Below are positions 43,796-60,287 of a stretch of DNA of 64,000 nt, piece after piece (position 1 is the first letter of the stretch; every line of letters starts with the position of its first letter). The position numbers were made by a program, and so were the translations under genes. Location: contig OX457034.1 of NCBI GenBank assembly GCA_949752745.1, positions 4,973,105 to 5,037,104 on the forward strand, read 5' to 3'. Under the pieces are notes generated by a model. The model ran no database searches. It was given only the letters and a program-made list of their open reading frames with translations, and was not told where the DNA came from. This DNA is from Protula sp. h YS-2021 (lineage: Eukaryota; Annelida; Polychaeta; Sabellida; Serpulidae).

Positions 43796-45271
43796 TTACA
43801 AATAAGTGGAAAGGAAATGAGAACTCGCAGATACTGGCGTGCCCCAAACTGACACGCCACCCTGCCACGCCACCGCCATCTTATCACCATCAACCGCCAC
43901 CCCACGGGGCCACTGTATACAGTCTTTATCCGACACAACGTTCTCCATAAAAACACCGTGGGCTGTGAACTGAGATACGCAATTGTTCAGGCTATCGGCA
44001 ACTAAAATATGCCCTGTGCGATCCACGCACACCCCGTGCGGATAGCTCAGTGCTGCATTTTCAGAATCTTTTTGTCCAAAGGATTGCAACAGTTTGCCCG
44101 TGGCATCAAAGATCTTCACACAGTGATTCGAGCAGTCTGTTGTGATAATGCGGTTCCGTTTGTCGCAACAAACATACCGGAAGTTCCCATCAGAGTGGAT
44201 TGTTTTCAATGTCCGACCGGAACAGTCATGGATCGTTAAAAAGTCGTCACAATGTGTCACTACAAAATGGCCGTTGGGCAGGAGATCTAGTCCATACGGT
44301 CGGGAATAATTCACCAGTGGTATAGACACGACACAGCGTCCAGAATCAGGGTTGAATTCCTTAATGCACTTATTTTGCAAGTCTGTAACATATACCTGCG
44401 AATGAATGGTGGTAGCTACGCACTGTGGTCGAAATTTCCAATCTCCTAGAATTTTCGTTAGTTTTTGTTGCCCTAAAACACGCACTGGTTTCCCCATGTC
44501 GCTGTATAACTGCAGTTTGTTGAACGTCGAATCCGACGCGACGATTCGACAGCCGGGTAGGAAGGCGACATCTTCCGGAAGGGCGATGTCTTTTGTTCGG
44601 TTTGCTTTGTATTCGGGCTGCGCTCGAGCCGACCATAACAGCTTATGTGGCGACTGTACGACACCGGAGTCGTGGCGTTCTCTCTCGAGCCGAAGGTCTC
44701 GACGTGACGGTATGTCTGTCTCGCTGACGAGTGAAATTTGACTGCCGAAACCTGAGCTTGATGCCAGCAAATTTGGAACGCTTGGAGAAGAGCTTAATTT
44801 TTCCGTGTGGAGTTCTATTTTCTGAGACGAGTGCGGCCCCGTCATGCGTTTCTCTACTGCTGTGTTTCCCCTACACGGGAAGCAAAGGTCATTTATCTCG
44901 TACTCCACGAGATATCCCAACGTGGTCGCAGTTCGAGAGACCGTGGGTTCGAATTTAACGGCTTTGAGATTCCAGATCTCCTGCAAATGGCTGTCATTAA
45001 TATTTTTACAGTTAGCATTAAGGCGGTTCATTTTCTTCTCATGTTTCTTAAGTGTTTCATTGTATTTATGCAATTTTTCAATGAGATTGTTGAAACTGGC
45101 ACTGTCCTCTAGGTAGGTGGTCTGGTCAGTTTGATACATGTTCAGTTGCCGGGTATAGATGAAAATGGCGCGCTCTGTCTCCGTGTAGATCGTACGGAGC
45201 GTTGACAGTTTGCTGTGCGCCTCCCGTAACGTGTACGGAAGACTGCCGTTCATTTTCGTTGACGAAGACAT
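43796..45271 (-). CDS. Intronless coiled-coil plus NHL-repeat protein (TRIM-NHL-like, no RING)
   Basis: A 491-aa single exon. Residues about 15-100 are charged and heptad-like and probably form a coiled coil. About 140-225 is a serine-rich linker. From about 228 to the end several NHL-type blades follow (LPEDVAFLPGCRIVASD, FRPQCVATT...QVYVTDLQNKCIKEF, SRPYGLDLLPNGHFVVTH, FRYVCCDKRNRIITTDCSNH, SYPHGVCVDRTGHILVADSLNN, QWPRGVAVDGDKMAVAW), a six-bladed propeller that usually binds RNA or protein. RING and B-box fingers are absent, so ubiquitin-ligase activity is unlikely unless upstream exons were lost. Such shortened TRIM-NHL-like genes are expanded in molluscs. The ATG at 45271 is preceded by a short 5' UTR, a TATA box and an X-box. 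Confidence 0.88.
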   Translation of the reverse strand: MSSSTKMNGSLPYTLREAHSKLSTLRTIYTETERAIFIYTRQLNMYQTDQTTYLEDSASFNNLIEKLHKYNETLKKHEKKMNRLNANCKNINDSHLQEIWNLKAVKFEPTVSRTATTLGYLVEYEINDLCFPCRGNTAVEKRMTGPHSSQKIELHTEKLSSSPSVPNLLASSSGFGSQISLVSETDIPSRRDLRLERERHDSGVVQSPHKLLWSARAQPEYKANRTKDIALPEDVAFLPGCRIVASDSTFNKLQLYSDMGKPVRVLGQQKLTKILGDWKFRPQCVATTIHSQVYVTDLQNKCIKEFNPDSGRCVVSIPLVNYSRPYGLDLLPNGHFVVTHCDDFLTIHDCSGRTLKTIHSDGNFRYVCCDKRNRIITTDCSNHCVKIFDATGKLLQSFGQKDSENAALSYPHGVCVDRTGHILVADSLNNCVSQFTAHGVFMENVVSDKDCIQWPRGVAVDGDKMAVAWQGGVSVWGTPVSASSHFLSTYL

Positions 45272-45372
45272 GTTCTTTTAATATAGTTTTCGTTTATGGA
45301 ACAACTTCGTCAAAATCGTGTTTACTATTTGACGGTCGATCTAAACTTAACTGATGATATTGCATTGAGCTT

Positions 45373-45380
45373 CTTATATA
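45373..45380 (-). promoter_or_regulatory. TATA box of the NHL gene
   Basis: TATATAAG on the minus strand, about 105 nt upstream of the ATG, placing the start of transcription near 45345. Confidence 0.6.
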
Positions 45381-45397
45381 TCATCTGGCTCGTGATC

Positions 45398-45410
45398 GTT
45401 GCCTAGCAAC
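45398..45410. promoter_or_regulatory. RFX X-box, GTTGCCTAGCAAC
   Basis: A perfect inverted repeat GTTGC-CTA-GCAAC, the consensus form of the RFX-binding X-box typical of ciliary gene promoters. It lies 17 bp upstream of the TATA box of the NHL gene. Confidence 0.7.
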
Positions 45411-46139
45411 CATGTCAATAAAGTCACTTCCTTGAAATTTATCCTGATACAGAAACTGATGTAAATTACACAAAGTGTTGAATGTGACAATCCTGTGCTG
45501 CCCCAGCCACTTTTACGAGTATTGTTCTATGACTCACGCTTTTCGATAACTATTCAGTTTCCGGGCACAAATCACTGGTTTTATACTGACAAACCGACAG
45601 TAAGTACACTTAAGATTATACTTAAGTGTCTTCAATATAAATTGCATCTATGCTATATCTTATCACTTCTTTTGATATTTCATTAGATCAGAGGCGCACT
45701 TGAAACCAGGAAAACTGTTTCGTGTTTAGTAAGACACTTCAGAGCCACAGCATCCTGGAACTTTCTGTACGAAAAATATAGACAATCGATTCGTCGCACA
45801 GCAACAGAGAATGACGTCATATCACTATCGTCATGTAGAGCATTACTATGGGCGCTTGCATGCACGTGTCACAAGGGTGCTTGAACAGCTTTGTCACGTA
45901 GTTATCAGTGTCGACATCTGTTGTATGCAGTTAAGCTACACTAAGACTTAAAGAGATACCCATAAATACATTGCCATGATGCCTCAACCTTTTAACCCAG
46001 CAGAACAACAGTGTGACACAACACGGCCGTTTGTCTGTTCATTGGTCTGTTTTGGTAAAATCCTAAATGTTTTAACATGTGTATGATTCAAAATTACAGA
46101 TTAATGTCGCTAGATATTGGCTAAGCTACATGCCAACCG
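45411..46139. other. No gene seen
   Basis: Non-coding upstream flank of the NHL gene; no other conserved feature recognised. Confidence 0.4.
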
Positions 46140-46320
46140 ACAAACAAGCGTCTCCCAAAACCAAGCATATCCTACAACCAACCATCTCCTACATCCAAGT
46201 GTCTCCTACAGCCAACCATCTCCCACAACCAAGCGTCTTCAACAACCAACCATCTCGTACAACCAACCATTTCCTGCAGCCACGCGTCTCCCATAAGCAA
46301 GCATTGTCGCGCCAAAACAT
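46140..46320. repeat. Degenerate CAACCAACCATCTCCTACA repeat
   Basis: About ten loosely repeated words of 15-18 bp built on AACCAACCATCTCC. Confidence 0.7.
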
Positions 46321-47275
46321 GGAAATTAAAAAATCTAGCGTTGTTATAACTGGACCCTGCTCGTGACACTAAATGAGCGCTTGAGTAACCAGCAGTTATC
46401 TACCGCTGATAGGGATCTGTCGCGTAGCAAGCACGGTGACCTCAACATGTCACTGTAAGTGTCTTGTCGCCAAAATCACATGTCAATGTAAGTTTTTGAT
46501 TTTTGTAGGGCCTCAGATAGCCTTTGGGATATCACCAGCTTGCACGGCAATAAATGATAATCTTTGAATCGTGAATAAATGGGTTGTGCAGAGTTTTTTT
46601 GTCTGTTTCTTAGCATTCTGCACACATAACCTACAACGAGCTGCGCAGATAATTAGAACCCCATGTTTTTTGCATACATTACAGACAAGTCAGACTGTTA
46701 CGGTCATGTTCGCACTAAAAATCACTGACTTTTGCTTGAAGGAAACACTGTGATTCGTGAATCATTCAAATCGAATTTTGTCTCAAGAAAAAAAGTAATA
46801 TCTTAAAACCAAACACTTCTGCAAACATTCCATCCACAATTTTTATAGCAATTAAAAACGTTGTAAAATCGGTGCTATTTCACATTTTAGATCAAGTGGC
46901 ATGTCAGTTTCGGCTGTCCGTAATGTCCGTCATCTGTCACGTGTCTTTTCACCTGCGGCAGAATTCTATTCATCTGCCTCTTGAAACTCTTGTTTTGTTT
47001 CATCTGCTTAGTTCAGACCACTGGACATTACTGTCAACTGCGGAACAGCCTTTGATCACCTCACGCAGAGTATACTTTAATCACCATACACAGATATATT
47101 TAAATCCCATGACACAGTTATGCATTTTTTCATTTTTTTATTCAAGTGCCTCTGAAGTTCAGATCCAGGGGCTGTAACATACTGGAACGTGGATGGAGGC
47201 TGTTCCTGAACTGCTCCAGTCCTCTAACGCCGCCCTAAGCAACCAATTCTCACTCAACACAAGATGTGCAGTTTC
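46321..47275. other. No gene seen
   Basis: AT-rich DNA with chance ORFs only. Confidence 0.4.
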
Positions 47276-47400
47276 ACACCCCCTCCATCCACCCTCCACA
47301 CCCCCTCCATCCATCCACCCTCCACATACCCTCCACACCCCCTCCATCCATCCACCCTCCACACCCCCTCCATCCACCCTCCATCCACCTACCAACCCTT
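47276..47400. repeat. CCCTCCATCCACCCTCCACA low-complexity minisatellite
   Basis: C-rich strand array of CCATCCACCCTCCACACCCC words, about 125 bp. Confidence 0.9.
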
Positions 47401-47939
47401 CAAGACAATATCAGTATTCTCTAATATGGTGTAGGCGATAGTCGCATATCTGTAGCGCATGACTGGCGTTCAACCGTCCGTATGAGTAACGTTCAAAAAC
47501 CTCAAATGAACTTTGCATTGTGGCTACTGACGCAAGAATTTTATACCGCTAGCAACCTATGTAAGTGTTTCTATGATAAACATACGGACAAAGGTTGTGT
47601 CCAATGAAAATATTTTGGTTCATAAGAAACTTTCAAAAGTTTAAAATGTTTCTGGTTTAAAATCATCTTAAGTAGACGTTAAAACGTTTTTTTTTTTTTT
47701 TTTTTTTTTTGGGTTACACTTTTTATTCACTTATCCTATAAAAGGTTAACCTTAGCAAGACTGCCATATTACTTGCCATTTTACCTACCATTTTACCTTT
47801 TATTAAATACACTAAAACGCGTTATTGTTCCCATAATAAAAGCTATTAATGCCTTTTTTTGGATAGAACCAAATCTTCTCACTGGATACTTTTGTCCTGA
47901 TGTTCAGTTTTTCGCTGCCAGTAACAATCAGTTACCCAC

Positions 47940-48090
47940 TAGAACATTACACTGCAGCTTTCACAGTTTCGCGCTGCAATAACACACACGCTTTTCACTG
48001 CAGCTTTTACAGTTTCGCGCTGCAATAACACACACGCTTTTCACTGCAGCTTTTACAGTTTCGCGCTGTACTAACACAAACACTTTTCAC
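47940..48090. repeat. 49-bp tandem repeat, three copies
   Basis: Three copies of a segment that includes CACTGCAGCTTTTACAGTTT and CGCGCTGCAATAACACACAC. Confidence 0.85.
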
Positions 48091-49340
48091 TGCTACCACC
48101 GAATCAGTCTTGCACGGCACTTACCACCCTTACCACACGAAAAATGCCTTTTAAATAACAACTCCACAATTTTCCATTACCTAATTGAACTAGAGACATT
48201 ACAGGTGTACTTTTAGATAACTGAAATTTGATTTCTACTTTTATGCCATTGTGCTGCCGATAACTTAAAAAATTAAACTGTTAAGCGTTGATAACCTATT
48301 CATGTGATTTACGCATTGTTAATTGTCCTCTGAGTTACACTTTTTCACACTTCACCTCAGATAATGAGCAGCTTTGTTGGTTAAGAAGTAACTTCAGCAG
48401 TCAATGGGAACCCTATCTAAGGGTATGGCAATTACACCGATCCGCTCATAGGACCATGTGCACATCACACTGAAGAAATGATGCCATGAGAGATTATTTT
48501 TACAAAGTTATTCAAATGAACTAGTCTCAGTCGCCACATGTTCTTTTCCGTTTTCTCTAGGTCAGACCAAGAAAGGTCAATGAAACAATACATGAGGTCA
48601 ACAAAAACAATCATGCAATTTTTTTTTAGCTGCATATTTTGGCGTGGAAGTGTGGGACAGTCACGCATGAAACGTCAGCACAAAAGTGTATAAGATCGTA
48701 TAAGATCTTACATGCTTCTCTACGAAATCGCATTCGATCGTATACGACCTTATACGCACCTATGCGAAATTTTTGTGTAAATAAGGCAAATTACAAACTA
48801 TTGCGAACGACTGTATACAGGTGAATTTTCCTCTTAAAATCGTATGTTCTCATGTTTCTCATGTTTGCGTGCAGCTGTCGTATATGCCATAACGCAAATA
48901 TTTTTATCCTAGTTCATGTAAGCAAATCCATTTAATTCTTCTCCATTTATCATTCAATCACTTTTATGGATTTTAATTTCTTGTCACAACGGCGGTTTCA
49001 TAAGTAGTGAAATTTTGAATTTTGTTGACGAGATCTAATTGGCTTATTCTTAACTGCTATAACTGCAGACTTGCACTTGGTTCAGTGAGACAAAATCGTA
49101 CTAATTTGTACAAAAGCAGATAAAAGCATACTAAATCATAGTTTGGAAAAGCCGCAAAAAAGTCAACTCAAATTCAGAGAAAAGCATACAAACCATACTA
49201 ATGCATACCAAAGCGTACCCATTCCAACATTTGCAAACTAATGTATGTAAGATCGTATAAGACTTTAGTTTGGTTTTATTGGGATGTTTCGTGCGGGCTC
49301 GGTTCAGAGAGAAAGTGCAATATAGCGATTTATGTACAAG
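48091..49340. other. No gene; CGTATAAGATCTTA-like words
   Basis: Around 48685-48770 and 49205-49265 there are short repeated words of the type GTATAAGATCGTATAAGA. No coding sequence was found. Confidence 0.4.
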
Positions 49341-49480
49341 TGTGCACTTCTTGGCACAAATGCACACTCTTTGCACAAGTGCGCACCTCTTTTTACAAGT
49401 GTGCATCTATTTGTACAAGCATACACCTCTTTATACAAGTGTACACCTCTTTGCACAAGTGTACACCTATTTGCGCACTT
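49341..49480. repeat. About 22-bp tandem repeat, ACAAGTGTACACCTCTTTG type
   Basis: Six imperfect units of ACAAGTGTGCACCTCTTTGC from about 49341 to 49480. Confidence 0.85.
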
Positions 49481-49589
49481 GTTATAGCACTGCCACAGTA
49501 TTGCTTGAAAATATTATGTATTTTATATTTATGATATCCATTTGTTAATTTGGCCAGAAATACCGCAGTGACTGAACATTTGTTGCTTT

Positions 49590-49960
49590 TTCCACACAGA
49601 GTATGGGATCTGATCCCAGCTGAGCTAGATTTTGCGAGATATGACCCAGATCAACTCGTCCGTCGATTGGTGGACCCATGAGATGAAATCCTAGATGACG
49701 GTGACGGTGACCTTGACATTTGGTCAAGATCAAAATAAAAATAACGCACACCTACCGTCTATAATAGGTCATTTATATACCAAATATCACAGGAAACGGA
49801 TTATGAGAGTGGGAGTAACAGCTGAGGATGGACAGATGTGGATAATACCTAAACATATTGTCCCGCTCCGGGGCTAAAGCTCCGATTGGGGGCTAATAAC
49901 GTGTACCCGTCTGAAGCCCCTACAACGGCTAAAATACCATCGGCTAATATACTGCCCAAC
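49590..49960. repeat. Probable dispersed repeat with GTGACCTTGACATTTGGTCA
   Basis: Contains GACGGTGACGGTGACCTTGACATTTGGTC (discontinuous words) and a CATTTATATACCAAATATCAC segment of the kind found repeatedly in molluscan genomes. No second copy is seen in this window, so the call rests on general knowledge. Confidence 0.4.
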
Positions 49961-50309
49961 AAAAATCGCACAGAAATCTGTGTATCCTAAAAATAGAACA
50001 GGACTCATAAAGAACCAAACAAATAAAATAACATCAATAAGTTGATAAATTCGTACAATATCCACGCTATCTCTCTCACTGCTAATCAAAATGATAACTT
50101 GCGGAAATGACCATTCGAACTGATTATAAACAGCCTGTTCTTCCTGGTTCTAATCACTACTGAGCATAAAAAAGGGTTTTCACCATAAAGATTTATGACA
50201 GATTTCAGTGTGGTGTATCATCCTTCAATGCAATTCACGTCATCTTATATAACCAAGAAGGACAACAGAAACCAATATTAACTACGTTTTAATGTCACTC
50301 CAAATGTGT
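49961..50309. other. No gene seen
   Basis: Non-coding spacer with no feature recognised. Confidence 0.4.
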
Positions 50310-50545
50310 CTCTTCTACTACATTCAACTGACTTGGATCATTACAATTTATTTAGAATCAACGTTGTAGGTGGGTCAGCTCCTTCCCCTATATTAGAAGA
50401 CTTGGAGGGTTACTTGAATTTAACTAGAATCAGTATTGTAGGTGGGTCAGCTCCTACCCAGACATCCGAGGATTTGGTATGGTTATCAGAATTTAACTAG
50501 AATCGTTCTTGTAGTTGGATCAGCTCCTTCCCATACACGCGAGAC
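50310..50545. repeat. About 85-bp tandem repeat, three diverged copies
   Basis: Copies near 50350, 50430 and 50497 share TTAGAATC, TTGTAGGTGGGTCAGCTCC and a following CCCA/CCTA segment. Confidence 0.8.
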
Positions 50546-50659
50546 ATCCAGTGTTTGTCGAATTTGGTTTATGCTAAAAGAAAAAAATAACAAGATGAAT
50601 CGAGTTTCATATACATAAACATTTCGCGTGAATCGGCTGTTCCGTCACTGACCTTTTCA

Positions 50660-52753
50660 TGGCAACGAGACGGGTATGACACACAGACACCAGAGGAACG
50701 ATTGTGTCGGGTATGACACACTGGCAGCAGAAGAACGATTGTGTCGGGTATGACACACAGACCAGAAGAACGATTGTGTCGGGTATGACACACTGCCAGC
50801 AGAAGAACGATTGTGTCGGGTGTGACACACAGACACCAGAGGAACGAGTGTGTCGGGTATGACACACAGACCAGAAGAACGATTGTGTCGGGTATGACAC
50901 ACTGCCAGCAGAAGAACGATTGTGTCGGGTATGACACACTGCCAGCAGAAGAACGATTGTGTCGGGTATGACACACAGACAGCAGAAGAACGATTGTGTC
51001 GGGTATGACACACAGACAGCACAAGAACGATTGTGTCGGGTATGACACACAGACAGCACAAGAACGATTGTGTCGGGTATGACACACAGACAGCACAAGA
51101 ACGATTGTGTCGGGTGTGACACACAGACACCAGAGGAACGAGTGTGTCGGGTATGACACACAGACCAGAAAAACGATTGTGTCGGGTATGACACACTGCC
51201 AGCAGAAGAACGATTGTGTCGGGTATGACACACTGCCAGCAGGAGAACGATTGTGTCGGGTATGACACACAGACCAGAAGAACGATTGTGTCGGGTATGA
51301 CACACTGCCAGCAGAAGAACGATTGTGTCGGGTGTGACACACAGACGCCAGAGGAACGAGTGTGTCGGGTATGACACACAGACACCAGAAGAACGATTGT
51401 GTCGGGTATGACACACTGCCAGCAGAAGAACGATTGTGTCGGGTGTGACACACAGACAGCAGAAGAACGATTGTGTCGGGTATGACACACAGACAGCACA
51501 AGAACGATTGTGTCGGGTATGACACACAGACAGCACAAGAACGATTGTGTCGGGTATGACACACAGACAGCACAAGAACGATTGTGTCGGGTGTGACACA
51601 CAGACACCAGAGGAACGAGTGTGTCGGGTATGACACACAGACCAGAAAAACGATTGTGTCGGGTATGACACACTGCCAGCAGAAGAACGATTGTGTCGGG
51701 TATGACACACTGTCGGCAGGAGAACGATTGTGTCGGGTATGACACACAGACCAGAAGAACGATTGTGTCGGGTATGACACACTGCCAGCAGAAGAACGAT
51801 TGTGTCGGGTGTGACACACAGACGCCAGAGGAACGAGTGTGTCGGGTATGACACACAGACACCAGAAGAACGATTGTGTCGGGTATGACACACTGCCAGC
51901 AGAAGAACGATTGTGTCGGGTGTGACACACAGACACCAGAGGAACGAGTGTGTCGGGTATGACACACAGACCAGAAGAACGATTGTGTCGGGTATGACAC
52001 ACTGCCAGCAGAAGAACGATTGTGTCGGGTATGACACACTGCCAGCAGAAGAACGATTGTGTCGGGTATGACACACAGACCAGAAGAACGATTGTGTCGG
52101 GTATGACACACTGCCAGCAGAAGAACGATTGTGTCGGGTGTGACACACAGACACCAGAGGAACGATTGTGTCGGGTATGACACACAGACCAGAAGAACGA
52201 TTGTGTCGGGTATGACGCACTGCCAGCAGAAGAACGATTGTGTCGGGTATGACACACAGACTAGAAGAACGATTGTGTCGGGTATGACACACTGCCAGCA
52301 GAAGAACGATTGTGTCGGGTGTGACACACAGACACCAGAGGAACGAGTGTGTCGGGTATGACACACAGACACCAGAAGAACGATTGTGTCGGGTATGACA
52401 CACTGCCAGCAGAAGAACGATTGTGTCGGGTATGACACAGACACCAGAAGAACCATTGTGTCGAGTATGACACAGACACCAGATGAACGACTGTGTCGGG
52501 TATGACACACAGACACCAGAAGAACGATTGTGTCGGGTATGACACACAGGCACCAGAAGAACGATTGTGTCGGATATGACACACTGCCAGCAGAAGAACG
52601 ATTGTGTCGGGTATGACACAGACACCACAAGAACGATTGTGTCGGGTATGACACACTGCCAGCAGAAGAACGATTGTCGGGTATGACACACAGACCCCAG
52701 AAGAACGATTGTGTCGGGTATGACACACAGATACCACAAGAACGATTGTGTCA

Positions 52754-52760
<7 letters not shown>
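50660..52760. repeat. 2.1-kb minisatellite, roughly 45-50 units, each with an inverted repeat
   Basis: Units of about 36-48 bp combine AGAAGAACGATTG with TGTGTCGGGTATGACACA and a variable spacer (CTGCCAGC, CAGACC or CAGACACC). TGTGTC and GACACA are inverted repeats, so each unit can form a short hairpin. Spacer types recur in order with a higher-order period of about 477 bp (compare GACCAGAAAAACG at 51163 and 51640). All three minus-strand frames stay open for hundreds of codons, but the peptides are low-complexity repeats. Confidence 0.97.
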
Positions 52761-52787
<27 letters not shown>

Positions 52788-52860
52788 AAACAAAAATGAA
52801 AACAAGAAAAAAAAAACAAAAAAAAACAAAAAAAAAACAAAAAAAAAACAAAAAAAAAAC
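52757..52860. repeat. A-rich tract at the right end of the array
   Basis: Nearly pure A interrupted by single C, G or T bases over about 100 bp, directly after the last minisatellite unit. Confidence 0.95.
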
Positions 52861-53380
52861 GGGGTACTTTACATAGCAATGGTTTTCTTCTTCTTTTTTT
52901 CTTTACCGTTATATCAACATTCAGAGACAGTTTGGGTATTGTTGAGATGATAAACGGTTAAAAATGATTCATTAATGCTGATATTGCGACACTGAACTGA
53001 AATTTAATACCAATACACTAGAAAGTACTCCCCTCGTTTTACCAGTAATGGTCTACTTTTGGGAAAGTAGAAACGCCCGACTGTTAAGCGGCCTGGCGCT
53101 GAATGGTACATTTCTTTTACACTGATTTGAAGAAGACCCAGTCAAAAACGTGTAATGGCTGGCTCAATCTTCTTGTACCAAAAGCTGAGTGACACTAAAT
53201 AATTTATCACAGTGCATAGTTAAGAGCCAGGCCACTCTTCACGATCGATCACTGAAGGCCAGTGTTTGTTTACGTGATCTAGTTTTCTCCCAGAAAATCA
53301 TCTTGTACTTGTTCTAAGTTCTGCTGTTTATTTCGAAACTAAACTCACAGTACCTCCTTCTTTGGAAAATTAAACAATAT
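52861..53380. other. No gene seen
   Basis: Non-coding spacer with no recognised feature. Confidence 0.4.
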
Positions 53381-53384
53381 GCAA

Positions 53385-53555
53385 TTATATTTATGTACTA
53401 CTTTTATTGTACTTGTGCATTAGTATCTGCTCGGTACATCAGTATTTATGTACTACTTTTATTGTACTTGTGTAGCTATCTGCTGGGTACATCAGTATTT
53501 ATGTACTACTTTTATTGTACTTGTGTACCTATCTGCTGGGTACATCAGTATTTAG
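53385..53555. repeat. 55-bp tandem repeat, three copies
   Basis: Three copies of TATTTATGTACTACTTTTAT plus TGTACTTGTG plus CTATCTGCTGGGTACATCAG. Confidence 0.9.
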
Positions 53556-55523
53556 TGGTATTACAATTAAAGAGCATTTACAAAGATATCTAAGGACAGT
53601 TGCCAACAGCTGAAACAGCTAAAGAACTTCATGAAAATCTCCAATGAACATTGTTACTCGCCGTTCCTTTTTTAAAATATTGCTCTAAAAATCGATTTTT
53701 CATATACCGCCCATACCTACAGCACATAAGGCCTTGTGCAAAATAACGTACAACAGATCGTACACGAACCACAACCCCCTGTCCCAACCCCTACAAGGAG
53801 ACAAGCCTAGTGTTGGGTGAGTGAGGAAAATTGGGCAGGTGAGCATAATTTCAAAAGGTAGACGCCATCAGCATTTTAAAAACTAACTTAAGGGGTACTA
53901 CTCTGGAACACACATAAAAACACGCACGGACAACGGATAAGCCCCACCCCCTCCCCCACCCTCCCTTTTCCTGCTTCAGTACATCAGCCCAGCATCCGAT
54001 TTTTTATAATCTTGGCCTACTGCCTAAAAATGAGAATTGCGATAAATTGTCACAACTTGAAGCTGTTATCACGCGTTCTGGGACATCACCACCCTGTTTA
54101 ATTCACCAACGCAAATTTATTAAAAAGGCGCATCATTCTTTATTGCTTGCAGCCTTCACTCGAGACGACATTTAACAGCGACATCTGTCGGCCGTTAGCA
54201 CTTGTCCTGATTTGTCCGACATTGAGTAATTATCTCGATATTAAGCAATATATTTCTTCGCAGCATGACACTACAGCCTTTCAAACATCCACTAGTAAAC
54301 ACTTAAGCATTTTTATTATTTTTTCTCACAAATCCTTATCACGACTTAAACTGAGTCTTTTCATTAATCATCTAACCGAAAAAAGCTCTTCCTTATTTAT
54401 CTAAAAAAAAAAAAAAACATTACCAAATCCGATAAAACAAAACGAACTTCATAACAAATGGCCACTAAACACCATAAATTATCTGTTAATGCCAAAACAC
54501 CTGATATTAAGATATAAATAGTACATCTTGACGTCACTCCAACTACACACTCAAGATGTTTACAAGAAGCAAACGTCCAAACATGAGTCAAAAATTCACC
54601 AATAAATTTCACAATCTGACATTAAGTTTCCGTAACAGAGTTTTTTCTTTTTTAAATTCGATATAAGTTCAAAGGAAACACTCCCAATAATCATGCGACT
54701 CTGGCCAGCAATGATCTGGCTCTGGCAGCCAAGCACTTTACTTTGTGTGTCTTTTTGGGACCATTCGTGGACTACAGACCTGCGAAGGTTGCAAGAGGTG
54801 AGCTCGCTTCGTCTAATGCATGGGTCGGCCCTAAAAGGACTACCTGTAGAAGGGGCTGTGCAGGTTGAGGTGTCGTCACGTGAGTAAATGATTTGCATAT
54901 GAATAATTTGCATATGTACTGACTGGACCGCCCCTTTGAAAGAAGTTTTAGGAATCATTATGCGTTTTTAGACGTCGGTAAATTCACCAAGGACTGTCAA
55001 CGCGACAGTTTATCTGTTTTTCTGTCTGAAAAAAGGCCTAGTTGAGAAGAGAGCCTCTTCCGTTTATTCTGTCATCTGCCTTGCCTAAAATATCTGGTGC
55101 AAGGGTTTTCAGAATTCGTTATTTTTGAAAAGAAACGAAACTGTGGGATATACCGAGATGATCAGACGGTCAGCAGTTTCATCATCTCAGCACTAATTGA
55201 ATAACAATGGTCCAAACATCAGTCTGCCTCACGTGTAAATACAAGAAAAGTAACTTATTGGTACAAGCAGTACTGGCTCCATACGATGCAGCGCTAAAAT
55301 CCCGAGCACGCTGCTGTCCAGCTACTGCACATAACCGCGTCATTTCCATGGTAACAATTCAACGTAAGCCGCCAATCACAGCCCGCATCGCTATTGCCAT
55401 AACAACATTCAATTCTGTCAGTGTGCGCAGAATAAGGTTGGCTATCAGTACACAGAAAGTATCGCAGTACACATGCAGTATCCACACGCCTTTGTTGCTT
55501 AGAAGCAGTGGCCGTTGCCATGA
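53556..55523. other. No gene; NKAP 3' flank
   Basis: No coding sequence is recognised. ATTTCCATGGTAAC at about 55342-55356 resembles a weak RFX half-site pair. A TTTATT near 55060 would be an AATAAA signal for the minus-strand NKAP transcript about 460 bp past its stop. Confidence 0.4.
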
Positions 55524-60056
<4,533 letters not shown>

Positions 60057-60287
60057 TGTGCCTCACCACATTCTGCGAAATACACAAGAACATATATATA
60101 TATACACGCACGTAATAAAAGAATGACAAAACATCTTTATCGTTGAACCGAGCGAATTGTTTCTTAGACAAAGGTGTTCACTAAAAACAGGTGAAAGGTG
60201 TGGTGATGGAAACTTGGTTAAAATAGTTAGAAGACACTGTACATTAACTGGAGGGGTGCTCTAGTACAACTTACATATACTCGCTAA

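Noticed and set aside
50569..52829. Three overlapping minus-strand ORFs of 560-740 codons
   Set aside because: They are the three frames of one minisatellite without stops. The peptides are repetitive CHTRHNRSS-type permutations with no domain, and none has a supported gene structure.
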